Shown: positions 1 through 9,574 of the stretch, in pieces
How positions within the stretch are numbered: position 1 is the first letter of the stretch
Layout of the letters: each line of letters starts with the position of its first letter
From: Collybiopsis luxurians FD-317 M1
Taxonomy: Eukaryota; Basidiomycota; Agaricomycetes; Agaricales; Omphalotaceae
Direction: 5' to 3'
NCBI GenBank assembly: GCA_000827265.1
Contig: KN834855.1
Span: 68,836 to 96,922 of the forward strand
Length of the DNA: 28,087 bases
Position numbers and translations under genes: made by a program
Notes under the pieces: generated by a model
Database searches by the model: none
Told to the model about the DNA's origin: nothing
The model's input: the letters and a program-made list of their open reading frames with translations, nothing else

Positions 1-1670
1 GGACTATTCAGGGGTCCCTAAAGATCCTCAGGATGCCCTAGGATGCTCCAGGGATCCCCAGGGATCTTTTATTATCTTTAAAACTGACTGAGTGCAACAT
101 GTAAGCTTTCAGGCTGTTTCAGTTGCCACAAAAATGGGGGGGTGTCCTTGGGCCTCTTGAAGGTGCCTGTGGTGCCAGGGCAACCCTGGCAACCCAGTTC
201 TACTGGGGAAACCCTGATGCCACTTCATGGAAACCTATGGGAGCCTAGGCATAAGGTATTTTTTCAGATGTCCTGCTCTATTGACTCAATTACAATCTCA
301 TCCCGATGCACAAGCATCCGTCGCTGAACCACTTGGCTTGACTGCGGAATCATAGACAGCCAAGTGATACGGTAAGGTTCATTGACATACACTTGGTACT
401 GCGCAGTTGATATGTCATTTGAGTCTGCCGCTATACAGGAGCACCAAAAAACCTTCAAATTCATCTATATGTCACCCCAGTACCCAATTTCAAAATGCGA
501 GCATGATCCAATGAAAAGGACAGATCCTGACCCTCAGAAGGACAAAAGAGTAACCTGCAAGCCATTAGCCAAAAAGCAAGATCGACGCAAGAAGACATTG
601 GACAGAAAATGTCCAAATCAGATGAGTAGCATTCTCGAGTAAAAAATTTCAATGCCACGGAACTGGCCATGACGGTGCCAGAGAATCTCTAAGAAAAGAA
701 GGGTCAAAGAAAGAAAAAGAAAAGTAAACAGCAAAATATGCACCAGCAAATCAAGAAATGAAGAAATATCATTGGAGGTGAAAAATGGGGTCAAGACCTG
801 ACATGGATGAAAAGCGACATGGGAAAAGTTCTGAACGAGGGAATTGCACTCTTTGGAAGTAAGGCCCAAAGTGTGAAGATCTAGTAAATCCAGACAACAC
901 AGAAGAGGATGTGATGAATAGATAGAGGAACTAAAGAAAAAGGACATAAAGATATTGGAAAGCAAGTGAAGCAGAGGATAGAAGTGAAACGCACAGTACA
1001 AGCTCAAACTTGGAAAAACGGAGGAGGGACTGTGTATTCATAGTTGGAAGAAGAGTAGAGATAGATAAAGGCACATTGAAGGAGATATTTAATGTGATGG
1101 GGGAAAAGGTAAAATGAATGTAAATTACAAGTGAAGAAAGCCAAGGAGGGGCAAAAGGGGATGACACATTAAGGACAGGGAAGTGACAGGGAATAGGTGT
1201 CAAGAAGGCATGTTGTAGCAACAAAAAAGAGAAGAAAAGAAAAAGAGAGAGAGAAAGAAAGAAAAGATATACGCACCATCACTAATGATAGTTTTAACAA
1301 GAACATGTTCTTCATCAGAGCCCATAGTATGAGGGTCGCACAGAATACGCAGGAAACAAACAAAAGGGAGACAAGGAGGGCAGAGATGATGGTGGTCAAG
1401 AAGTCACACATAACGCATGTCACCAAAAAGTGACAGTCCATATATAGTGAAAAAATCGGAATAGGAAATTGAGTGGCGTGGAAAAAAGGTCAAGTCCCCT
1501 GGCAAGACGATTCCTCCATTACATTCCGGACTCATAATAACATTAGCTTGATAATTGATGACTGATGAGAAGAACTCACAGCATCAGAATCCAAATTTGG
1601 CTTGGATTAGAAATATCATCAATGGAATATCACAAGGAAGAGAAAATGGAACAAACCTTGGGTACATTCA
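1..1670. other. No gene seen; low-complexity, purine-rich flank
   Basis: No reading frame here has convincing protein-like composition or a splice structure. Positions 1-70 hold imperfect short repeats around CAGGGATCCC/CAGGATGC. From about 690 to 1450 the plus strand is strongly purine-rich, including an almost pure A/G tract near 1226-1266. The ORFs on both strands in that part are by-products of this bias: Leu/Ser/Phe-rich on one strand, Lys/Glu/Arg-rich on the other. Confidence 0.5.
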
Positions 1671-1689
1671 TCAAATCACCCAATGATGA

Positions 1690-2305
1690 TCAAGATGGAG
1701 AAGTAGGAGTGGAGGAAGCAACATTGATGGAGGGTTGATTAGAATCAGTGTTGTCATTTTTGGTACTAGAAGTGGTGGGATCAGAGGTTGGAACAGTATT
1801 GTCAGAAGTAGGAGCATTGGAAGCAGCAGGAGCAGAAGGTCCAGAGGCAGATTCATTGGGATTGGTAGCATCAGAAGGAGCAGCAGAGGAACTGTTAGTT
1901 TTGGAGGTCTCAGCAAGGGCCTTCTTCCATGCTTTGAGTACACATTGCATTTGGTTGAGGGTTAAATCTTCATCCTCATCTTCAGGTGCTTTGTTCTTCG
2001 ACAACGGAAGCATCCAACTGACAAATCTATAAGAAGGTTAGTAGATTTAATCACAGCCGATGCAAACAGTCATACTCTTGCCACACATCCAATGTCTTTT
2101 TGATCCAGTCATTGTTCTTATATTTCTCATTTTCAAAGATTGCAATCAGAGTGTCAAAAGCCTGATGTTTGTTGACACAGCCCTTGTTGACTTGGAGGTC
2201 ATCACTAGGTGAGATGGTGTGGTGGAGCTTGGGAGAATCAGAAGCAAACTGGTCAGACCAAAAGATATGAAACTCACAATGAATGCCGCATAAGCAATGC
2301 TGCAA
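1690..2305 (-). CDS. Unrecognised spliced gene, 3' exons (partial)
   Basis: Two minus-strand exons join in frame. The upstream exon (open from 2305 down to 2076) contains SDQFASDSPKLHH and ends NDWIKKTLDVWQ-E. The downstream exon (2026-1690) starts FVSWMLPLSKNK and ends at a stop. Between them is a 49-bp intron (2027-2075) with a GTATGA donor, a CTAAC branch site and a TTATAG acceptor, a strong set of signals. The encoded C-terminus has an acidic EDEDED patch, a short Lys/Ala helix and a long tail rich in Ser, Thr, Pro and Asn that is probably disordered. No catalytic motif is visible. The start is unresolved. A short open stretch further upstream (about 2380-2480, reading ECYRQYLCPIFESLPNETDEEYQ) looks like an earlier exon. 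The protein has the feel of lineage-restricted hypothetical proteins common in repeat-rich agaricomycete genomes, but I cannot assign a family. Confidence 0.45.
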
Positions 2306-2740
2306 TAGGTTACCTCAGTCATACCGTTTACATGTGCCTTCCCTGACCACTGAATTCTTGGATGCTGCCAAAGCTGCTTCACTTGTCAGATTTGATATTC
2401 TTCATCAGTTTCATTGGGCAAGCTTTCAAAGATGGGACAGAGATATTGGCGATAGCATTCAGCGTTGACTTTGCCAATAAATAAGAAGATCCAATTCTAT
2501 GAGAAAAGGCTACCTTGGCAAAGCATAATCAGCAGCGCATACCAAATACAATGCCCATCCTGAGAGCAGCTGATGCCAGACAGATGCCGGTCCTTGAGAA
2601 GCAGCATCGCCATTGTCACACTATAAATCAATGGAAGGTGGTTGCTGGCAATAGTGCCACTTTTGAGTTCATTCTCCTGCACCTGCTGGCAAAAGCTAAA
2701 AGGAAGTCATTAGCATGGTCTTAAAACAACACTGACACTT
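2306..2740 (-). other. Possible upstream exons of the unrecognised gene, broken or unmodelled
   Basis: Minus-strand open stretches with protein-like composition alternate between frames here, for example around 2400-2470 and 2540-2700. I could not join them to the exons at 1690-2305 without stops. Either the gene has several more short exons or it is a decayed copy of a repeated gene. Confidence 0.25.
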
Positions 2741-3669
2741 ACACTACAGAATTCTTATTCATCTGAAAAACTACATATGGCCATGGCAAGTGTAGATAAC
2801 CCTCAAGTTCCCTAGTATTTTGACCAAATACAGGGCAACCTGAGGGTATCCTGGCGGCCCACATCACCATGGGAGCCGTGGATTTGGATTAAAACCTCGG
2901 GGTTCTTTGGATTCCCGGTGAAGTGGGCAGAGCCCACCTATGTGCCGCCAATGACCCAATGATGGCAAGGCTTGATTGGAGATGTTATCAGATTTGGAAC
3001 TCTGAGCTTTGCAGCGGGATGTACAGCTGGGAGCCATGAACTGATATGCTATCAGAATGAAACAGAAAAGAGATAAATGAATAATTTACATTTGAGGTGA
3101 CGTGTCCCTAGAAAGCGCCAGAGAAAATTGGTATATGCATGTGTTTTCTTGAGGCAGTATGCAAGGAGGGCAATGAAAGTGTAAATGCATCACACTCAGT
3201 CGGGATGCTGCAGCGAAATGTATATTTTGGACAGTTACAGTCAGTATATGTGATTGTGTTCATTTACAACCGTTCAGTTTGAGCGAGTCGGCGGGTGTCA
3301 ATGCAAGACAGTTCAGGAGGCATAAAGCCCTTTAAATTGAACCAGGTGCGGAAGGCAGGAACTGTTTAAATTCTACAGTATGGCTGACACACGTAAAGCT
3401 TAAATTTGGACAATTTATGACCTACATAATAAGCTGATGGCCAGACAAAGCATTAACTCTTGATGGCCTGTAACAATTTAAGAAGCTGAAAAACTGAGAG
3501 CAACAGTCAAGCAGAAGATGAGCGGAAGAAGAGACGGAGGCAAAGCGGGGGACCGGAGGTATATTATATCTAGCCGCCCAGTTGTTGCGTGATCTGAGCC
3601 ATTTGGCGCCCACGCTGACGCGCCGTAGAGATGTTCCACAGCTGGATGTCTTATGCTCTCTTCCACATC
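2741..3669. other. Intergenic, nothing supported
   Basis: No coding frame, RNA gene or repeat could be supported. A GC-richer patch at about 2850-2960 contains the imperfect palindrome GTGGGCAGAGCCCAC but has no recognisable role. Confidence 0.4.
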
Positions 3670-3781
3670 ATGACCGACAGCGCAGACCGCTCACTGCCCT
3701 CATGGGTTGCCCCAGATTTTACGGAAACAAATGAAGAAGCTTTGAAGGCCTTACAAACTTACAAGAAGGATGGAGAGAAAG
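3670..3781 (+). CDS. Possible first exon of an unrecognised gene (fragment)
   Basis: An ATG at 3670 opens 37 codons of ordinary protein composition, beginning MTDSADRSLPSWVAPDF and ending in a Lys/Asp/Glu-rich helix. A GT donor (AAAG|GTTCGT) follows at 3782. A plausible acceptor lies at 3917 (ATTTTAG). The frame that splicing selects stays open to about 4146 but reads less convincingly than the neighbouring frame, which contains VIEFLRKELGYKGLEPL. A one-base frameshift or a different splice site is therefore likely. A small open patch at 4142-4182 (PVPDGHHLVVNYR, followed by a GTATGA donor) could be another exon. No family is recognised. This may be a decaying gene. Confidence 0.3.
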
Positions 3782-4419
3782 GTTCGTAGTATCAAATATC
3801 GCGCGGTTCTCGAATTCGAACCTTAGACCTTCAGTCATCGTTCGTTTCAAAGCCATTGGGAACGCTCCGATAATGAAGCAGACCATTTTCAAAATCACCT
3901 CATCGAATAGATTTTAGGCTGTCATCGAATTTTTACGGAAAGAATTAGGCTACAAGGGCTTAGAACCACTGATGAGTCTGCGCAACGACTGGGCAAGTTC
4001 AAGTCAGCTCATTTTTTTCAGCATACGTTTATCAATCTTGCCTTCTTACCAGCACCCGATGGCAGCGTGCCAATTTATTCAAGGTCCGTTGAGCTCTCGG
4101 GTGACTCTGAATGCTACCTTCTAAGCCTCCCATTTCAATTCTAGCCGTTCCAGACGGACACCATCTTGTTGTAAATTATAGGTATGATCCTTAGCTCTCG
4201 CTCTCAGCGTCGCTCTGAAACACGCTATCAGTACTACGGCTGCCTGGGGCTGACTATTTGTGTACATGCACGCGATACTGTTATGAATTGTACACTAATT
4301 TGCATCGGTGATCAACCCATGAATTGCATACTGTGAACCTGTACAATCGTGAACTTCGCCCGAGGCTCGGTCCAAGAAGAATACTACCACGCATTCTGGA
4401 ATGGACACTCGATTATAGA

Positions 4420-4427
4420 TATAAAAG
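4420..4427 (+). promoter_or_regulatory. TATA box of the HD-domain gene
   Basis: TATAAAAG lies 45 bp before the ATG at 4465. This spacing suits a fungal core promoter with a very short 5' leader. Confidence 0.5.
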
Positions 4428-4464
4428 CTTTGGACTCAACGATCTTTCAAAATCACAGTCAACC

Positions 4465-5197
4465 ATGCCCCTTCCAGAAAAATTCGATGCATTCGTTCCC
4501 TCCAATTTTGTGGAATTGCTTGCACAATCCGACTTCCAACCAGCTCCCTTAAAGCTCGCAGAGCTCAGAGAGCTAGACAGCTCTATCGTTACCTTCGGAG
4601 GTTCTCTCAACCTGCGGAAAGCTTTATTCGCAGTTCCTGTTCAACCATTGCCAACGGTGCTACTACTTTGCTCTTGCCATTCTAAGCAACGGGTTCCCTT
4701 CTAACTCGCCCTCTGTACCTCAAATTCCCCGCGAAACAGTCAAGGAGCTCTATCTCACCTGTCTCCTGCACGACTTTGGCCTAAGCACTCACGTTGATGC
4801 TACCACACACCCTGCTCACGACATGACGTTCGAATTTCATGGTGGAATCATGGCGTACGAGCATCTTCGAGCGGAGTACATTTCTGCGCACCAGCTCAAT
4901 GATATTCAGATTGCCGATATCACGCAGAGCATAATGCTTCACTGCGCTCCATTTGAACACGGCAAGTCCTCCGCATTGGGTATGCTGATGCAACTTTCTG
5001 CATTTCTCGACGTGTTCGGATATGGTGCATTTGGCCCAGACTCTATGGAGAAGTTGATCCATAGGGACACTGTCCGGGAAATTGAGCAGGCTTTTCCTCG
5101 AGATGATATGGCCCAACTGGATCAAGGATTCCAAATCATGTTCGAGGAGAAACCTAATTGCCTCGCAGGTCATTTCGTAAGTGCACATCTGTTCTGA
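4465..5197 (+). CDS. HD-domain protein, cyanamide hydratase / urea hydro-lyase-like
   Basis: The model has exon 1 at 4465-4587 (41 codons from MPLPEKFDAF), an intron at 4588-4633 (46 bp, GTTACC...TTCGCAG, possible branch site CTCAAC) and exon 2 at 4634-5197, giving about 228 residues. Without the intron the reading looks frameshifted; with it the frame is continuous. The metal-binding HD signature is visible in order: FNH, then LLHDFG, then a conserved HDMTFEFHGG block, then LHCAPFEHGKSS, then QLSAFLDVFGY. The IHRDTVREIE block near the end is also typical. Fungal members of this family hydrate cyanamide to urea or are uncharacterised HD hydrolases; which reaction applies is not shown here. 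The C-terminus is uncertain: a GTAAGT at 5177 could instead splice to a short last exon at 5305. The gene lies outside the tandem array and on the opposite strand to the ALDH and NLR genes. Confidence 0.7.
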
Positions 5198-5710
5198 AGC
5201 TGCATCTTGGACTTATTGTTATCACGGAAGCCCCTCTATATGACCAAAGAGCGCCCGTTAATAGGTTCTGATCCTGTTGCTGATTCACATTGAATCCAAC
5301 TCAGGAACATGGTGCATCCCGCGGCCCCTGATAGGCACTATTGAGTAGTTTTCGAGCGTATCCCAATGAATGTATGCACTACCAAATATTTTTGATCAGT
5401 TTCGACGTAGAATTGAGCATCATACGCCGTGACATAGAAGGGTCCCGAGAGGCCTCTGTTTCTCTCTGTGCTAACGATCCACTTGCGCACTTATGGCACT
5501 TTAAACTGAATGAGGTGCACTGACCACAATGCACAGTGCAGTTTCTGATCAACCGTTCAGGCTATATGTATGCAAATATACATGTACATTCGTACAAGAA
5601 ACAGTGTCCTTTTATTTGGATTCATACCACGTACACAGTTCGTGTCAAACTCTTTCATTGAATGATTCGAACAACATAAAGATGCAGAGAAAGCTGTCGC
5701 TGAAAAAAGC
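5198..5710. other. Intergenic, nothing supported
   Basis: The spacer between the convergent HD-domain gene and the first ALDH remnant. The short ORFs here have no protein-like features. A possible alternative last exon of the HD gene would lie at 5305-5331. Confidence 0.4.
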
Positions 5711-6535
5711 TCAGTTCATGGTGTGTCCGAGATTGATGTGTACGGCTTTAATAGCGGTATAGCTGAGAGAGGCAAATTAGACTGCAACAAAAGCAGAAGA
5801 AGAAAAACCGTACTTTTTCAGAGCATATTCACCAAGCTCACGACCAATACCAGATTGCTTGAATCCAACGAACGGTGTGTTGGCATGGAGCTGGTTCACA
5901 CAGTTGACCTACGACGAATGGTAGATTGAACAAAAAGGCTGGCTTTAAAACGTACCCAAGCAGTTCCGGCCCGCAAGCGGTGAGCTATGGTGAGTGCACG
6001 ATTAATATCCTCGCTGAAGACGGCTGGGGTTTAAGCAGTACATCGTATCGTTGGCTTGTCGAATAACATGTAAAAAATTGTCGTAAATATCCGAAGATGT
6101 AATGACACACTCAATACTGCATACCCTCTTCATCTTCAAATTTGATAATGACACCAACAGGACCGAAAATCTCTTCCTGCACGATTCTCATGTCAGGAAT
6201 GGTGTCGGTGAAGGTGGCTGGCTGAATAAAGAATCCTTCTGTGCCGTGATGTTCACCGCCAAGGTGAACAGTAGCCCCCTGCTCCTTGTCGGATTTGATG
6301 TAGTCCATAATACGTTACGAACGATGCGAAACGTTACCTGTCGATTTAGAGATACAAAAAAATCACGAACATGATACTGGATCTGAGACATCTGCGGTCC
6401 CTGATAGGAGTTGGTGGCAAACAGGTCGCCAACCGTCAGGGCCCTGGATTTCTCGGTGAACTTGGCCAAAAATTCGTCATAGATACGAGACTGAACAAAG
6501 ATACGAGAACCAGCGTGTAAGGGTATGGATCCTAC
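5711..6535 (-). pseudogene. C-terminal part of a class-1/2 (AldA-type) aldehyde dehydrogenase, fused to a class-3 remnant
   Basis: Read on the minus strand, exons encode AGSRIFVQSRIYDEFLAKF, then IMDYIKSDKEQGATVHLGGE, the EEIFGPVG motif, [35 protein letters not shown], and finally YTAIKAVHINLGHTMN before a TGA at 5711-5713. This is the standard C-terminal half of fungal NAD-dependent ALDH. The last two introns (GTACG donors, AG acceptors) splice in phase. Upstream of them several lesions are visible. The acceptor before VIRQAND lacks AG. The segment between VIRQAND and FSED is deleted and shifts frame. The catalytic Cys motif that should precede AGSR is absent because the fusion junction falls there. 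PFVGF replaces the usual PFGGF. It cannot make a normal class-1/2 enzyme. Confidence 0.8.
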
Positions 6536-6537
6536 TC

Positions 6538-8043
6538 GAGTGCGGACAGACTGAGGACGTAATCTGGCAATACACAGATCTGGATAACGAGTCAAAATCT
6601 TAGTTTTTCTTGGTCATAAGCAGAAGGTTTAGTCAGGGAGAGTAGAATGGAGGGATAGGATATGTAACAGAAAGTGAGAGGAAGCGTGAAGCGAAGTAAC
6701 GTGAAAAAAACACAGGGAAAAATTCCGCAAAGAAAAGAGAAGAATGGAACCGAAACTTAGAAACTTCGGTTCGACACTTGAGGTGCAGCCACGATGCAGC
6801 GTATGGTATCATATGGTATGGCATCTATGGTAGGGTATAGTATCCCATAATATTGGGTCATATCATATCGTATACGTATCAAGAAGGTCCTCGTGAATGA
6901 AGTATACATAGCTGTCCACAATTTGTCAACTTCCCCCATATCGTCCTCTTCACCGCGAGCTCCAAACTGCATTTCGGGTCAGCAATCACAGGCGACTTGC
7001 CACCTAACTTGAAATTGAGGGGTGTGAGATGTTCGGCAGCTGCAGCGTCGACGATCTGTGCCACGGTTGGGTTTCCTGTATAGAAGATAAAAACGAAGGC
7101 ATCAGTCAGTCAAACAGTCGTGAGTGAAAATATGTAAGAGATATGAGGGCGCAGTTAAAGTATCACAATCCCCAGAACAATGGTACCAGGACACACGGAG
7201 AAGAAAAGTTGAAGGAAATGGAACGGAACGGAACGAGCGGGACTCGAACGTACTATGATCTCTCTTCAACTCCCGCACCTTCGTAATCTCCGGTACACCC
7301 ACACATACAACCCTTATCACATCTTAGTCGGGGTATTTCAGTAACAATCCGTGTAGACACCCTGCGTAATGTGAAGTGACTTTGAGGAGTTTGTCGCATA
7401 CGGTACACCTGGCCGCGATGGCACCTATCATAGCTTGAATCTACCAAGTTCCGGGTCCACGATGATTGAATATAGCAAATCGTCATGATTAAACGGCGAT
7501 GGAAACAGAGCGTACAGATAGAATGAGGGGATAGATCCTGTTGAACAAGACCGGACGGTATCAGCACAAAGCGAAAAACTGAACAGAAACCCAAAAAAAC
7601 TCACCAACTACCAATACCAAGCACCACCCATTCAGCTTTGGCTTCGAAGCCTTCTGAGGCCCCGGCAGATCTGGATACCCAGTATAACTCTTCTCTCTCG
7701 CCAACTCTATTACCCTCTTTGCCGAAATAATAATCCAGTTGCTCTTTCGGTTGATGTCACCGATGTAGACCTCGACGGCGGATTTACCGAGGTCAGTGTA
7801 GACGGTGGAAGCAAAGAAGGAGTAGTCTTCTTGGCGCATGCCGGCGATTTGGAGGAGTTGGTGTTGGCGCCAAGGAATGGAGAGGGTTTCACGGGAGGTG
7901 AGAGTTGTGTGGATTGAGGTGTCGATCTAGATAGTAGGGTGATTAGATCCAAGAAAGAGATAGAAGAAGGGGTAGGAATAACCTTTGAAATATCCTCCAA
8001 GGGTGTATCGACCACCTGGAGGCTAAGAATGCTTCCGTGTCAT
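6538..8043 (-). pseudogene. Class-3 (fatty-aldehyde-type) ALDH N-terminal part, copy 1, decayed
   Basis: Minus-strand pieces follow class-3 ALDH order. These are DTPLEDISK, an intron, LSIPWRQHQLLQIAGM, DLGKSAVEVYIGDIN, YPLILSV, MIGAIAA, DVIRVVCVGVPEITKV, NPTVAQIVDAAAAEHL, LGGKSPVIADPKC, WGKLTNCGQ and CVLPDYVLSLSALE, after which the AldA-type segment begins. Visible lesions: an in-frame TAA before DVIRVV; GGACAG|CTATGT where the other copies have a GT donor after NCGQ; and a frame break after YPLILSV. The only ATG near the start (8043) is out of frame with DTPL. The intron after NCGQ is enlarged, with degenerate TATGGTATC-like repeats (about 6795-6870). This is the leftmost and most divergent ALDH of the array. 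Confidence 0.8.
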
Positions 8044-8112
8044 TACGGCGTCGCGATCTTAAGTACCATTGAAGAGAGACAAAACATCAAGATAGGATAG
8101 GTCATTAAACCC

Positions 8113-8119
8113 TTATATA
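8113..8119 (-). promoter_or_regulatory. TATA element of ALDH copy 1
   Basis: The minus strand reads CTCTATATAAGGG, about 70 bp before the first possible ATG. The same element recurs in front of the other ALDH copies. Confidence 0.4.
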
Positions 8120-8907
8120 GAGGTGCGAGTAAAAGAGCCATATATAACCATCATGGTAGTGAATGATGACGGTTGAAAAGGTGCATTTACTACACAAAGC
8201 CGTCCGGGCCGGTGACGTTTAAACGCCGACGGAGCGAATGTCCGTCCTCCTTGAGGATCTCTCTTCCTCAATCCACTTCCAATATGTTCCCCGCCTCAAA
8301 CCCAGTGCCGCTTGGAGTTAAATGGACGGATATATATGGGGATAGACTAACTGAACACGCAGATTATTCATGACTGGAAATAAGTAATGATGATGCAAAG
8401 GTCGGCGTCAGGCAAAGTTAAGAATCAGAGCAACGGTTAGAGCAACGGCCCACGGGCAATCCAACAATGAGAATCTTTGACATTATATTCCAGCTTGGCA
8501 AACGGCAATGGCGAAGTACAATCAGTCAAGACTGAAGGACCAGTTCCTCCCGACTGCACGATCGACACTTCATAACGTCCATGAACGACCAGAATAAATA
8601 TGTTCGGTCCAAGTCAGCCTCTTTTAAAATTTACAACACTTGTGTTTGCTCGTGTCCGAAGATAAATTCTACGCATGAGTATAATGGCCAAGATAGACTC
8701 CTGCCAGTGAGACAACATTTGACTCAAGTTCATTCTACTCTACTTCTTTTCCTGTGACCAAGGTATAACTCATTAACTTCTGCTTTGTACTAGGACTTTT
8801 GAACACCACGACAACTGCCAGAAGCCGGTTTTTCATCCCGGCCTTAGTTGACGCATAAGTTTAGAAATGTTATACACTCCGAAGGATATTACCTACCTTT
8901 CCCTGTT

Positions 8908-9130
8908 ATGTCTCAATCACAGCATCAGTACTACCGAGTGGCCAAGGTCTCACAAAAGTTATTATGTCCTGCGGCAAAGATCCATAAACGAATTCAAGTT
9001 GTTCACGATTGACATTCAATACGCTTTGGTAAAACGGAAAAATTTAATGGACAGTTCATATACAAAGGATCTTCGATTCCGGTTACGAATGAAAATGATG
9101 TACATAGCATAGCGACCTACCAACCGAAAG
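8908..9130 (+). pseudogene. Relic of a short plus-strand ORF, copy 1
   Basis: The reading begins MSQSQHQYYRVAKVSQKLL and matches the open 76-codon frame at 16239-16469. A TGA at 9010-9012 interrupts it where copy 2 has TTA. The sequence after the stop stays similar (KTEKFNGQFIYKG). No family is recognised. Confidence 0.3.
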
Positions 9131-9488
9131 AAAAAAAGAGAACATAATACGGAATCACCCACCCCAAGAAACAATGAACAATCAGCGCACACAATAAATA
9201 ACGAAGTATCTCATTCAAACCTAGGTCCTAAATACAAGGTTTGCATGACCTCCTTTGCACTAGCCTGTCTTGTAGACAAAGGTAGAACATACACACCGAT
9301 ACTGAGCCTGAGGCTCTGAGCTGGTGCAACTCTCAGATAAACTGCGCCAGAAACTGATTGCGAGTATATATCTCCATATATCAAGCAACCGCCATCGCTG
9401 TATTCCATTCGCTGCCAGACAAATTAACCGATCACAACAAAAAAAAAAAAATCACATAAATATAGGAAAGGTGTTCAAGCACAAAACA

Positions 9489-9494
9489 TTTATT
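9489..9494 (-). terminator. Polyadenylation signal, NLR1
   Basis: AATAAA on the minus strand about 80 bp after the NLR1 stop. It is conserved in position in all three NLR copies. Confidence 0.5.
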
Positions 9495-9574
9495 GAAGAG
9501 TGAAGTTTGTATTAGCTTCATATGTATTCTGACACAGGCACTGGAGCTAGTACCATAATATCATTTTATGGGAA

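Larger units (their letters stand above)
8044..9574. other. Array spacer 1 (ALDH promoter side to NLR1 3' end)
   Basis: About 1.5 kb that recurs with high similarity at 15267-16913 and 22600-24160. It holds the ALDH upstream region, the plus-strand relic ORF and the NLR 3' untranslated region with its AATAAA. Nothing else is supported. Confidence 0.6.

Noticed and set aside
618..1441. Several overlapping ORFs on both strands, Leu/Ser/Phe-rich or Lys/Glu/Arg-rich
   Set aside because: They mirror the strong purine bias of the plus strand; no domain, splice logic or neighbour supports them.
5529..6374. Plus-strand ORFs over the first ALDH remnant
   Set aside because: They are antisense to clearly recognisable ALDH exons and have no features of their own.
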